A DNA stretch of 64,000 nt from positions 2,830,039-2,894,038 of the forward strand of contig OY970337.1 in NCBI GenBank assembly GCA_963717475.1, read 5' to 3'. Of the stretch, positions 41,384 through 49,007 are shown one piece after another. Each line of letters opens with the position of its first letter. Position 1 is the first letter of the stretch. This DNA comes from AC-32 sp963717475. GTDB taxonomy: Bacteria; Actinomycetota; Thermoleophilia; Gaiellales; Gaiellaceae. Under the pieces are notes generated by a model. It ran no database searches and had not been told where the DNA came from. It saw only the letters and a list, made by a program, of their open reading frames with translations. The position numbers and the translations under genes were made by a program.

Positions 41384-41953
41384 GAGCACTCTCCGTTGAG
41401 CGAGGGATCCGCGGGCCGCTCGAGTCGCATCGTCGACTCCGCCCGAATCGTGGCCGTCGCACCGCCGGTGAACGGGAGCCATTTGTACGGCGCGGTGACG
41501 GTGACCTTGATCGGGTCACCGACGCGGCCCGTGGTCCCCGTCGAAGGATTCGCCAGGAAGGTGATGCAGACCTGTGCCGGAGACGAGACCGACCCCGTGC
41601 CATTGCGCAACTCGGTGGTCTCCGCCTGCTGCTGGATCCAGCGCGCCAGGCTCCCGCCCGGCTGGGGCGAGCTGCCGATCACCGCGGCCGCGCGCGCGCC
41701 CTCGTTGGCGAGGTGGTTCGCGTCCAGCCAGTAGTTCAGCGCCTTCGCAAAGTCGATCAGCGCGAGCACGAGCAAACAGAGAATCGGGACGACGAGCGCG
41801 AGCTCGACCGCCGCCTGGCCACGCTCGTTGCGTGAACGGGCGGGTCGGGCGCTCTCTATCGACCGTGTGAGCCGTGATGGACGCCGCCCCGGAGGGCGGC
41901 GTCCACCCGTGCCCGTTGTCGGCCGGGTGCGCAGAGGAAGACCGTGCGTTCAT
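41380..41953 (-). CDS. tadE: TadE-like minor pilin
   Basis: TadE domain with RNERGQAAVELALVVPILCL, LLVLALIDFAKALNYWLDA and NEGARAAAVIG, and a beta-rich C-terminus ending GECS at TGA 41380. The start is unresolved. Just upstream of the pilin motif there is no ATG, GTG or TTG in frame. ATG 41953 with one third-position slip (AGAG, Arg) would read through the hairpin at 41879-41904. The mature protein is clear; the first 40 residues are not. Confidence 0.75.
41879..41904. terminator. 11-bp perfect hairpin between flp and the tadE pilin motif
   Basis: GGACGCCGCCC and its exact complement flank a four-base loop. Position after the major pilin gene would suit partial termination that keeps pilin mRNA in excess over the rest of the operon. 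No T run. It may instead be translated if tadE starts at 41953. Confidence 0.5.
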
Positions 41954-41991
41954 TGCATCTGCCCCTGCATCCCCGATCCGCTCGGCCCTGG

Positions 41992-42210
41992 TTACGGGAC
42001 GAGCGCGATGAGGGCCGCGCCGGCCGCCGACATGAAGTTCGTGATCTGGGTTGCGAAACCGGCGACTGCCAAAGAGATGACCGCCGCGATGCCCAGGACC
42101 ACGAGGGCGTACTCGACCGCGCCCTGACCGTCCTCGCGCTTCAGATCCTCGCGCGAGAGCGTCAGACCGCGGGTGAGCCCCAGAGCGAGCTGCTCGTAGA
42201 GCTTCTGCAT
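41992..42210 (-). CDS. flp: Flp-type major pilin
   Basis: Intact 72-residue class IVb pilin. The prepilin site is DGQGAVEYALVVLGIAAV: Gly-Gln with Glu at +5 and Tyr at +6 is the Flp signature. GGGGAGG precedes the ATG, the strongest ribosome-binding site in this operon, fitting a structural protein made in bulk. It leads the Tad operon. Confidence 0.93.
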   Translation of the reverse strand: MQKLYEQLALGLTRGLTLSREDLKREDGQGAVEYALVVLGIAAVISLAVAGFATQITNFMSAAGAALIALVP

Positions 42211-42357
42211 GTCCCTTACCTCCCCGGTAAGTTCCTGCAGGCGAGGTCTCCGCGACGCCGCCTGCGTTGACAGGTACGAGAGGCATTCAGCGTCTTTCGC
42301 GGCCTCCGACCCACCAGCGAAGGTCCGGATGGAGCTAGCCGTTTGTCAGGGCGACGT

Positions 42358-42774
42358 TCAAGAACGGTCGTACAAGAAGCGGACGCCGGAGAGCGCGAGC
42401 AGACCGCAGCCGATTCCCGCGAGCTCGAGCCCCCAGACCACCTCTGAGCCGTCCGCGCGCGCCTCCGCGTAGTGCGTCCAGCAGACGTAGCCGGCCACGA
42501 ACGCGAGGGCGGCGACCCAGCCCCCCTTCACGGTTGAGCCGGCCACGGGCAGGACCACCGGAACGAGCGCAAGGGTCGCCGCGGCCAGCACGAGCCAGCC
42601 GTCGCCCCCCAGCTCGATTCCACTCGTCGCGCTGAAGAACCTTCCGCCGATCCACGGGCCGAACGCTCCGATGACCATCATCGCGGCGCCGAGGAGCGCC
42701 AGGCCGCTGCCGGCCGGAAGTGTCGCGGTCAAGCGGTCCGGCTCGGCTGTGGGCGGCCCGCCGGCGGCCTTCAC
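42358..42774 (-). CDS. Four-helix membrane protein of unknown function
   Basis: 138 residues with four hydrophobic segments (LALLGAAMMVIGAFGPWIGG, LVLAAATLALVPVVLPVAG, GWVAALAFVAGYVCWTHYA, GLELAGIGCGLLALSGV). GTG 42774 overlaps the TGA of the upstream response regulator, so the pair is co-translated. No family recognised. Confidence 0.7.
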   Translation of the reverse strand: MKAAGGPPTAEPDRLTATLPAGSGLALLGAAMMVIGAFGPWIGGRFFSATSGIELGGDGWLVLAAATLALVPVVLPVAGSTVKGGWVAALAFVAGYVCWTHYAEARADGSEVVWGLELAGIGCGLLALSGVRFLYDRS

Positions 42775-43427
42775 AGCAGTGCCGGCGCAGCGGCGTCGAG
42801 TGACGCTTCGAGTAGCCCGTGACGGTATGCCCAGTGAACGGCCTCCGTCCTGCTGCTCACGCCGAGCTTCCGGTAGATGTTGGTGAGGTGGAACTTCACG
42901 GTTTGCTCGGCGAGCCAGAGCCGCTTCGCGATCTGGCCGTTGGCCAGGCCTTCGGCAAGGGCGCGCAGGATCTCCAGCTCGCGCTCGGTCAGCCCGGCCT
43001 CGCGCACGGCCGGGATGTCGCCGTCGTGGATGAGCCCGATCGGCTCGGGCACGGTCTCCTCGAAGGCAGCCAGCAACGCGTCGGGCAGCTCGTCCGGATC
43101 GATTCGCTTCGAGATGAACGCGCACGCGCCGAGGCTCAGCGCCTCACGGGCCGTGTCGTCGGAGTCGACGGCCGAGAGGACGGCGATCTTGACCGACGGC
43201 ATTCGCTCGCGCAGCAGCCGGATGCACGTCAGCCCGTCCATCCCCGGCATCCGCAGATCGAGCACAACCAGGTCCGGGTCCATCTGCTGGACGACCGGTA
43301 GCACCTGGCTCCCCGACTCGGCCACGCCGACGATCTCGAACTCGGGCCGCGCGAGCGCAATCCCGACCGCCTCGATCATCAGGCCGTGGTCGTCCGCAAC
43401 AACCACCTTGAGCCGCCGCAACCTCAT
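42771..43427 (-). CDS. NarL/FixJ-type response regulator (first of divergent pair)
   Basis: Intact 218-residue regulator: VVVADDHGLM acidic pocket, phospho-Asp in VVLDLRMPGMDG, VLSAVDSD, then a LuxR-type DNA-binding domain (LTERELEILRALAEG, AEQTVKFHLTNIYRKLGV). No kinase is adjacent. Lies just upstream of the Tad operon and is divergent from a paralogue, so control of pilus expression is a reasonable guess. Confidence 0.92.
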   Translation of the reverse strand: MRLRRLKVVVADDHGLMIEAVGIALARPEFEIVGVAESGSQVLPVVQQMDPDLVVLDLRMPGMDGLTCIRLLRERMPSVKIAVLSAVDSDDTAREALSLGACAFISKRIDPDELPDALLAAFEETVPEPIGLIHDGDIPAVREAGLTERELEILRALAEGLANGQIAKRLWLAEQTVKFHLTNIYRKLGVSSRTEAVHWAYRHGLLEASLDAAAPALL

Positions 43428-43636
43428 CCCTTCGCCGCTTGGCTCGAACTGTGGTGGAGTTCACCGCCGAAGGACATCCCTCGAAAGCGGTAAACCACTC
43501 GCGAGAGGTCGGGACGGGCGGTCCCACCGGAAGGTCTAGTTCGCACACCGCCGACTTGCGTCGGCCCCGCGACTACCTACGGTGCGAGTGGGAAACGGCT
43601 CGGGGGAGCCGAAATCTGTCAGGGGAGAGTGCGGCG
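43428..43636. other. Divergent regulatory region between two response regulators
   Basis: 209 bases without a gene. It contains a GAACT-n7-AGTTC inverted repeat (43446-43462), a CTCGCGAG palindrome (43498-43505), the promoter at 43556-43583 and a CGGCT/AGCCG hairpin in the leader. Either repeat could be the operator for the flanking regulators. Confidence 0.5.
43556..43583 (+). promoter_or_regulatory. Promoter of the plus-strand response regulator
   Basis: TTGCGT, 16 bases, TACGGT. A leader of about 45 bases follows, with AGGGGAGAG shortly before the ATG at 43637. Confidence 0.5.
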
Positions 43637-44278
43637 ATGCGGCGCCTGAAGGTACTCGTGGTCGACGATCATCGACTGATGCTGGAGGCGATTCGGGTCC
43701 AGCTCGAGCGGGAGGACGACATCAGCGTCGTCGGGTGTGTCGACTCGGGCGAGACGGTCGTCGCGCTCGTCGGTCAGACCGGACCGGACGTCGTGCTGCT
43801 CGACGTGCGGATGCCGGGGATGGACGGGCTAACGGTCCTCGAGCAGCTACAGGCTCGGTACCCGAGCATCGCCGTGGTGATGCTCTCCGGAATCGAAGAC
43901 CCGGCGCTCGTTCGCGCAGCGCTCGAGCGCGGCGCGGCGGCCTTCGTGCTCAAGGGCATCGACCCTCACGACCTCGCCGGGGCGGTGCGGCAAGTGATGC
44001 GGGGGACGATCTTCCGTGCGCTCGATCGGCCCGGCGTGGGCACGCTGAGCGCCCTGGAAGAGGCCGGCCTGAGCCCGCGCGAGCTGTCGATACTCGAGGC
44101 GCTGGAGTCGGGTGGCTCGAACCGGGAGATCGCCGAGCGGCTCTTCGTGGCCGAGCAGACGGTGAAGTTCCACCTGACGAACATCTACCGCAAGCTGGGC
44201 GTATCGAGCCGCACGGAGGCGGTGCACTACGCCTATGCAAACGGTCTCGTCGAACGCCCGCTCTCGTACGTCGCTTGA
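43637..44278 (+). CDS. NarL/FixJ-type response regulator (second of divergent pair)
   Basis: Intact 213-residue paralogue of the minus-strand regulator. Receiver LVVDDHRLM, VVLLDVRMPGMDG, VMLSGIED, LKGID; DNA-binding end LSPRELSILEALESG and AEQTVKFHLTNIYRKLGV. The recognition-helix region is the same as in the partner, so both should bind the same DNA sequence. Confidence 0.92.
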   Translation: MRRLKVLVVDDHRLMLEAIRVQLEREDDISVVGCVDSGETVVALVGQTGPDVVLLDVRMPGMDGLTVLEQLQARYPSIAVVMLSGIEDPALVRAALERGAAAFVLKGIDPHDLAGAVRQVMRGTIFRALDRPGVGTLSALEEAGLSPRELSILEALESGGSNREIAERLFVAEQTVKFHLTNIYRKLGVSSRTEAVHYAYANGLVERPLSYVA

Positions 44279-44381
44279 CCTCGACGGTCGGCTCGCACCG
44301 ACCGGACGTTCGGCTGGTTCATCCGGCCTCGCGCTCGACCAGGCTGGAAGCGTCGGTGCCAGCGGTGGGAAGGAGGAAGCT

Positions 44382-44600
44382 TTGCGCGTCCACGTCGGTG
44401 ACTCGGAGCTCGTGGGGGTCTTGCTCGACTACTTCGAGCACGAGAGCGACTGCGTGGCGATCCAGGTCGGCGAGGCCGAGATCGAGGTCTCGTTGCTCGG
44501 CTCTTACGGGAGCGTGGCACATGACGAAACCGTCGACAGGCTCCTCACCGAGTTCCGACGCCGGAACGCCGGCGGCGGACGCTCGCCTCTCGCCGACTAG
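44382..44600 (+). CDS. Small acidic protein of unknown function
   Basis: 72 residues from TTG 44382. The start is set by AGGAGG at 44371-44376. Sequence starts LRVHVGDSELVGVLLDYF and is rich in Asp, Glu and Val, with a helix at the end (ETVDRLLTEFRRRN). No family recognised. It lies 100 bases after the response regulator. Its TAG interlocks with that of the opposite small gene in CTAG 44597-44600. Confidence 0.6.
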   Translation: MRVHVGDSELVGVLLDYFEHESDCVAIQVGEAEIEVSLLGSYGSVAHDETVDRLLTEFRRRNAGGGRSPLAD

Positions 44601-44767
44601 TGCGCCTGCGGGACGGCGCCGAGCGCCTGCAGCTGTGCCTGGAAGAGCGTCTTGTCGATCTTGCCCTGGTAGATCGGCACGCTTTCCTCCATGCACACGC
44701 GGATCACTTCGGTGCGGTCGATCCCAAGCTCTTTCGACAACTCCTCGGGCGTCAGGTGGTTCGCCAT
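44597..44767 (-). CDS. 56-residue protein with helix-turn-helix-like start
   Basis: ATG 44767 to TAG 44597, preceded by CAGGAGGGAGCGAG. The sequence starts MANHLTPEELSKELGIDRTE and has the look of a small winged-helix or MerR-like N-terminal segment, then IYQGKIDKTLFQAQLQALG. It lies behind a structured leader with an intrinsic terminator. Function unknown; the good ribosome-binding site and coding character make it a real gene. Confidence 0.65.
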   Translation of the reverse strand: MANHLTPEELSKELGIDRTEVIRVCMEESVPIYQGKIDKTLFQAQLQALGAVPQAH

Positions 44768-44788
44768 CTCGCTCCCTCCTGTGGGTAC

Positions 44789-44822
44789 AAAAAAGCCCGC
44801 CGCGCTCTCAGCGCAGACGGGC
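44789..44822 (-). terminator. Intrinsic terminator in the leader of the 56-residue gene
   Basis: On the minus strand, GCCCG...CGGGC with an inner GCGC/GCGC stem, then six T residues. This is the only textbook Rho-independent terminator in the window. It lies between the promoter at 44895-44923 and the gene, so it either attenuates that gene or ends a small RNA. Confidence 0.75.
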
Positions 44823-44890
44823 TAGCCGACCAAACCTCTCTGGTGTCCGGCAGGAATCAGGGGTCCTGCCTCCCCGAACGATCCATCGCC
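44795..44890 (-). ncRNA. Structured leader or small RNA upstream of the 56-residue gene
   Basis: About 96 bases with three potential stems on the minus strand. GGCAGGA (44864-44870) can pair with TCCTGCC (44849-44855). Alternatively GGGG (44872-44875) can pair with CCCC (44860-44863), and the two pairings exclude each other. A GCCG/CGGC plus ACCA/TGGT stem then leads into the terminator. It does not match any riboswitch consensus I know. Confidence 0.5.
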
Positions 44891-44894
44891 GCGA

Positions 44895-44904
44895 AGAATA
44901 ATCG
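44895..44904. promoter_or_regulatory. Overlapping divergent -10 boxes (shared TA at 44899-44900)
   Basis: Minus-strand TATTCT and plus-strand TAATCG share the central TA. The plus box ends six bases before GTG 44911, which sets the hydrolase start as leaderless. Confidence 0.5.
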
Positions 44905-44923
44905 GCCTTGGTGACGGACGCAA
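44895..44923 (-). promoter_or_regulatory. Promoter of the structured leader
   Basis: On the minus strand: TTGCGT (44923-44918), exactly 17 bases, TATTCT (44900-44895). The -35 lies inside the first codons of the divergent hydrolase gene. Confidence 0.6.
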
Positions 44924-45752
44924 AGCCTCCTCGGCTTCGAAGAGCGGTTCCTCGACGCCCGCGGCAGCCGGCTGCGCTACCTCGTCGCCGGCGAGGGCGA
45001 CCCGCTGCTGCTCGTCCACGGGCTCGGCGGCGCGGCCGCGAACTGGCTCGCGCTCGCCCCGCTGCTGCTGCCGGGCAGACGGCTGATCGTGCCCGAGCTG
45101 CCCGGCCACGGCGGCTCCTCGCCGCTCCCGGCCGCTCCGTCACTGCGCCCCTACGCCGACCGGCTCGGCCTGCTGCTCGAGCACGAAGGCGCGACTCCTG
45201 CGGCCGTCGTCGGCCATTCGCTCGGCGGCGCGGTCGCCCTGCGGCTCGCGCTGCGCCGGCCCGAGGCGGTGAGCGCGCTCGTGCTGGCAGCCGCAGCGGG
45301 GATCTCGTCGACCAAGCGCAGCGCCCGCTACGCGCTGACGGTCACGGGGATCCTGAAGCCGGGCCGCAGGATCGCGCCGCACCGCCGGCGGGTGGCGCAC
45401 TCGGACCTGCTCAAGCGGCTCGTCTTCGGCCGCTGGGGCGCCTCCGACCCGCCGGCGCTGTCGCCCGAGCTGGTCGAGGCGCTCCTCGCCGGGCCGGCCC
45501 GGCACACGGACACGGTCAGCGCCGCGACCGCCCTCGTGCGCGACGACGTGCGTACCGAGCTCGAGCACGTCCGCTGTCCCGTGCTCGTGCTCTGGGGCGC
45601 GCGGGACAACCAGCTTCCGGTCGACGACGCCTTCGACTACGCGCGGCGGCTGCGGGCGCCGCTGCGCGTGATCGCCGACTGCGGCCATCTCCTGATCGTC
45701 GAGCGGCCCGTCGCGTGCGCCGATGCGATCACGGCGCTTTCTCAGCCGCTAA
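44911..45752 (+). CDS. Alpha/beta-hydrolase
   Basis: About 280 residues of the alpha/beta-hydrolase fold. Oxyanion HGLGGAAANW, nucleophile elbow GHSLGG and catalytic His in CGHLL are all present; Asp is probably in WGARDNQLP. The substrate cannot be told. GTG 44911 is chosen from the -10 spacing. Frameshifts near 44935 (CTTC, Leu) and 45738 (GCGC, Ala); the second gives the ending AFLSR-TAA at 45750-45752, just before the tRNA. Confidence 0.85.
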
Positions 45753-45765
45753 CCTGTGGCCTGCT

Positions 45766-45839
45766 CGGGGTGTGGCGCAGCCTGGTAGCGCGCTCCGTTC
45801 GGGTCGGAGAGGTCCCGAGTTCAAATCTCGGCACCCCGA
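45766..45839 (+). tRNA. tRNA-Pro (anticodon CGG)
   Basis: 74 bases forming a full cloverleaf: acceptor CGGGGTG/CACCCCG with discriminator A, D arm GCGCAGCCTGGTAGCGC, anticodon stem CTCCG/CGGAG with loop TTCGGGT (CGG), and T arm with GTTCAAATC. No CCA is encoded. Preceded closely by the hydrolase gene and followed by a hairpin. Confidence 0.95.
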
Positions 45840-45848
45840 TAGCCGCGT

Positions 45849-45870
45849 CGCGGGGCCTACGGGCCCCGCG
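45849..45870. terminator. Strong GC hairpin after tRNA-Pro
   Basis: CGCGGGGCC and GGCCCCGCG make a nine-base perfect stem with a TACG loop, ten bases after the tRNA and next to the stop of the convergent glycosylase. Likely a bidirectional terminator or tRNA 3' processing signal. Confidence 0.6.
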
Positions 45871-45871
45871 A

Positions 45872-46950
45872 TCAGGACTCGATCGTGTCGAGGCCGAGCC
45901 AGCGGGCCAGGTCTTCGAGCTCGGCCTGCACGCCCTGTGTGATCGCCCGCGTGAACTTGACGTCCTCGTGGATCGCGTTCACGCGCAGGATCGAGGCCTT
46001 GCGGTCGGCGGCCGCGTCGAGCTTTCCGACCAGGCGGTCGCCGTGGAGGATCGGCAGCGCGAAGTAGCCCCAGCGGCGCTTGGCGGCCGGCTTGTACATC
46101 TCGAGCGTGTACTCGAAGTCGAACAGCTCCTCGGTGCGCGTCCGGTCGTGGATCAGGCGGTCGAAGGGCGAGAGCAGCGCGGTGCGGCCCTCGAAGCTCC
46201 TCGTCCAGCCGCGCGGGGTCGACCCGCCACTCGCCCTTGACGCCTTCGACCACCGCCGGCTCGCCCGCCTCGCCGACGTGGATCGGCTCCATCGGCATCG
46301 CCCGGGCCTTCGCGCGTGCGATCCCGAGCGCGCCGAGCCGCCGCTCGTCCTTGGCGCCGCTCGGCCTCCTCGACGGACGGGACGGCCACGGCCGGGTAGA
46401 CGCGCTCGGGCAGGTCCCAGAGGCGCTCGCGCCCGACGCGGCCCGAGATCGCGACCTCGCCGCGGTTCATCAGGATCTCCAGCATCTGCGTCACGTTGCG
46501 GTTGTGCGTCCAGCCGGTGGAGGCCCAGGGCACCGCGGCGGTGTCGGGCAGGTCGCGCGAGCTGAGCGGCCCGGACTTGCGCAGCCGCTTGAGGATGTCG
46601 CGGCGGAAGCCGTCGTTGTCGCGCAGCCAGGCCCGCGTGCGCTCGTAGCTGGGCCGCTCGTCGGCGCCGGCGAGGTAGAGGCCGAGGTCGCCGGTCGGCC
46701 GGATCAGCGCGTCGAGCTCGAACAGCGTCCGCTCCTCCTCCAGCGCCCGTTTCAGGTCCTCCGGCCGGTACGCCGAGCCGAGCCGGCTCCAGAGGACGAG
46801 GTCGGCGTTCGGCGCGATCGCCGCGGTCGGGTCGACCTGCAGCAACGTCAGCCGCTGGACGACCTCGAGCAGGTCGGTCGGCCGCGGCGCGTCGAGCAGC
46901 TGGGCGCGCACCGCGATCCGCCGCGCCTGCGCTTTCGTGAGCCGGTGCAT
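45872..46950 (-). CDS. YcaQ/AlkX-family winged-helix DNA glycosylase
   Basis: About 359 residues, HTH_42 family. The LQVDPTAAIAPNADLVLWSRLG region (cut here: LLQVDPTAA, then ADLVLWSRLG) holds the catalytic Q-x-D motif of AlkX-type enzymes, which unhook alkylated or crosslinked bases; AlkZ has Q-x-Q. Later parts are TGWTHNRNVTQMLEILMNRG and RWGYFALPILHGDRLVGKLD. Frame changes near 46365, 46205 and between. A TAGAAA box precedes the ATG by nine bases. Confidence 0.85.
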
Positions 46951-46974
46951 CGCGTCTGATTTCTACCTGCCGAC

Positions 46975-46980
46975 TATCCT
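46975..46980 (+). promoter_or_regulatory. -10 box of the PPOX-type flavoprotein gene
   Basis: TATCCT, six bases before GTG 46987. The same hexamer and spacing recur before the nitrilase gene at 49008. Confidence 0.55.
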
Positions 46981-46986
46981 CGAGCC

Positions 46987-47605
46987 GTGGCGATCCGGGA
47001 CGAGCGCACGCTGCGCGAGGCGATCGGCTCGCCGACGGAGGTCGTGCGCGGCAAGATCGCCGGCCGGCTGAACGAGCTGACGCGCCAGTTCGTCGAGCGC
47101 TCGCCGTTCGTGTGCGTCGCCACCGCGCGGCCCGACGGCGGGCTCGACGTGTCGCCCCGCGGCGACCCGCCGGGCTTCGTCAGGATCCTCGACGAGCGGA
47201 CGCTGCTGCTGCCCGAGCGGCCCGGGAACCGGCTCGCGGACACGCTCACGAACCTGCTCGAGGACCCGCGCATCGCGCTGCTCTTCCTGATCCCCGGCGT
47301 CGGCGACACCTTCCGCGTCAACGGCCGCGCGACGATCGTCGACGACGCCGAGCTGCTCGCGCCGAGCGCGGTCGACGGCAAGGTGCCGCGGCTCGGGATC
47401 CTCGTCTCGGTCGACGAGGCCTACACGCAGTGCTCGAAGGCGCTGGTCCGCTCCGACCTCTGGAACCCCGAGCGCCACATCGACCGCTCGGAGCTCCCGA
47501 GCTCCGGCGAGATCCTGCGCTCGGTCGGCGATCCCGACGTTCGACGCCGAGCAGTACGACCGCGAGCGCGCCGAGCGCTACGCCCGCGGCGACGGCCTCT
47601 ACTAG
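46987..47605 (+). CDS. Pyridoxamine 5'-phosphate oxidase-like FMN protein
   Basis: About 206 residues of the MSMEG_1061-like PPOX family. Blocks: QFVERSPFVCVATARPDGGLDVSPRGD (split: FVCVATARPDGG, DVSPRGDPPGFV), NPRIALLFLIPGVGDTFRVNG-type strand (here DPRIALLFLIPG) and YTQCSKALVRSDLW. The fold binds FMN or F420; the substrate is unknown. One frame change near 47540 leads to TAG 47603-47605, which interlocks with the opposite stop in CTAG. Confidence 0.85.
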
Positions 47606-47752
47606 TCGCGCCCGAAGACGCGGCGGACAAGCTCGCGCAGCGGCCGTCGCGGCTCGCGCTGCAGGCGCTGCTCGCGCTTCGCCTCCTGCCTGCGTCCAGG
47701 CCTTGTGCCGCGAGGAGCGCGTGCCGTACTTCGGCTTCCAGTAGACGGGCAT
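47602..47752 (-). CDS. Small basic protein of unknown function
   Basis: About 49 residues: MPVYWKPKYGTRSSRHKAWT, then after a frame change near 47694 AKREQRLQREPRRPLRELV and RRVFGRD. Highly basic, aromatic start, no family I know. ATG 47752 overlaps the TGA of the MFS gene, so it is translated from the same mRNA. The coherent ending after the frame change and the coupled start argue that it is real. Confidence 0.55.
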
Positions 47753-48985
47753 CAGTCGATTGTCCTGATCTGCCTGGAGGTCAGGCCGAGCGAGATGATG
47801 CAGATCGAGATCGCCGCGGCGAGGGCGATGATCGTCCCGGGCTCGGCGAGGTCCGAGATCGCGCCCACGAACAGCAGGCCGAACGGCGTCAGGCCGAGCG
47901 AGCCGAACCAGTCCAGGCTGACCACGCGCGAGAGCATGTGCCGCGGCACGAGCTCCATCAGCATCGTCTCCCAGACCGTCACGCCGAAGCCGATGCAGAT
48001 CCCGCGCACGAACGCCGCCGCCGCGGCGAGCGGGAACCAGGGTGAGAGCGCGAAGACGATCACGAGCAGGCTGTTCACGATCCAGATCAGGTACGAGATC
48101 AGGCCGCGCCGCCGTCTCGGGTTGACCTGGCCGAAGACGAACGTGCCGACGATCATGCCGCCGCCGATCAGCGAGAAGATCAGCCCGTAGGCGCCCACGC
48201 CGAGCTCGAAGTGCTCGCGCACGAGCTTCGGCGTCAGCACCTGGATCGAGGCCCACTGCAGCATCAGCACGAAGGCGAACAGGCAGATCGTGATCCAGAG
48301 CCACGGCACGCCCGCGATGTAGCGGAAGCCCTCGCGGATCGCGCGGAACGTCCCGTCCTCGGCCGCCTTCTCCGCCTGCGCGCGGGCGCGTCGCGTAGAC
48401 GAACGCGAACGAGACGAGGTAGGAGCAGGCGTTGAACCCGAACACGACGGTCGCGCCCGCGAAGCCGTAGAGCAGCGACGCGACGGCCGGGCCGATCAGG
48501 AAGCTCGTCTGGCGCGCGATCCCGATCAGCGCATTCGCCGAGCCGAGCCTCGCGTCCTCGACCACGAGCGGGATCAGGCCGCCGAGCGCCGGCGTGAAGA
48601 AGCCGGTCGCGAGGCCCTCGACGAAGGCGATCGCCGCGAGCGAGTGGATCGTCAGGTGCCCGCTTCCGTCGAGCACCGCCAGCCCGCCGATCACGAAGAA
48701 GCGCGCGAGGTCGGAGACCAGCATCAGCGTGCGGCGGTCGTAACGGTCGGCGAGCGCGCCGCCGACGAGCACGGTCGTCAGCACGCCGACGCCCTGGAAG
48801 GTGAGCACGAGCCCGAGCGAGCGCGCCGAGCCGGTCAGCGTGAACGTGCGCCAGCCGAGCGCGACCACGAAGGCCGAGTCGCCGAGCAGCGAGATCGCCT
48901 GGCCGGTCCAGAGCAGCCGGAAGTTGCGGCTCCGGAAGGCCTGGAGCACGCGGGCGCGCGACGGAACGGCGGCGGTTGCCTCCAT
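47752..48985 (-). CDS. MFS exporter, EntS-like
   Basis: About 411 residues with twelve predicted helices, MFS_3 type (SRNFRLLWTGQAISLLGDSA at the start, GGALADRYDRRTLMLVSDLA loop). Relatives export siderophores or drugs; the substrate here is unknown. One frameshift near 48390 (GCAG, Ala GCA/GCG). TAGCTT lies six bases before the ATG on the minus strand, overlapping the promoter of the divergent nitrilase. Confidence 0.88.
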
Positions 48986-48991
48986 GCTCGA

Positions 48992-49001
48992 AAGCTATCC
49001 T
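48992..49001. promoter_or_regulatory. Overlapping divergent -10 boxes (shared TA at 48996-48997)
   Basis: AAGCTATCCT reads TAGCTT on the minus strand and TATCCT on the plus strand. Each box ends exactly six bases before its start codon (ATG 48985, GTG 49008), so one symmetrical site serves two leaderless genes. Confidence 0.6.
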
Positions 49002-49007
49002 CCGCGC

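Noticed and set aside
44795..44890. SRP RNA, TPP or fluoride riboswitch
   Set aside because: A CTGAGA and a GGCGATGG occur on the minus strand, but the remaining conserved blocks of those classes are missing, and the SRP GGAA/AGCA internal loop is absent.
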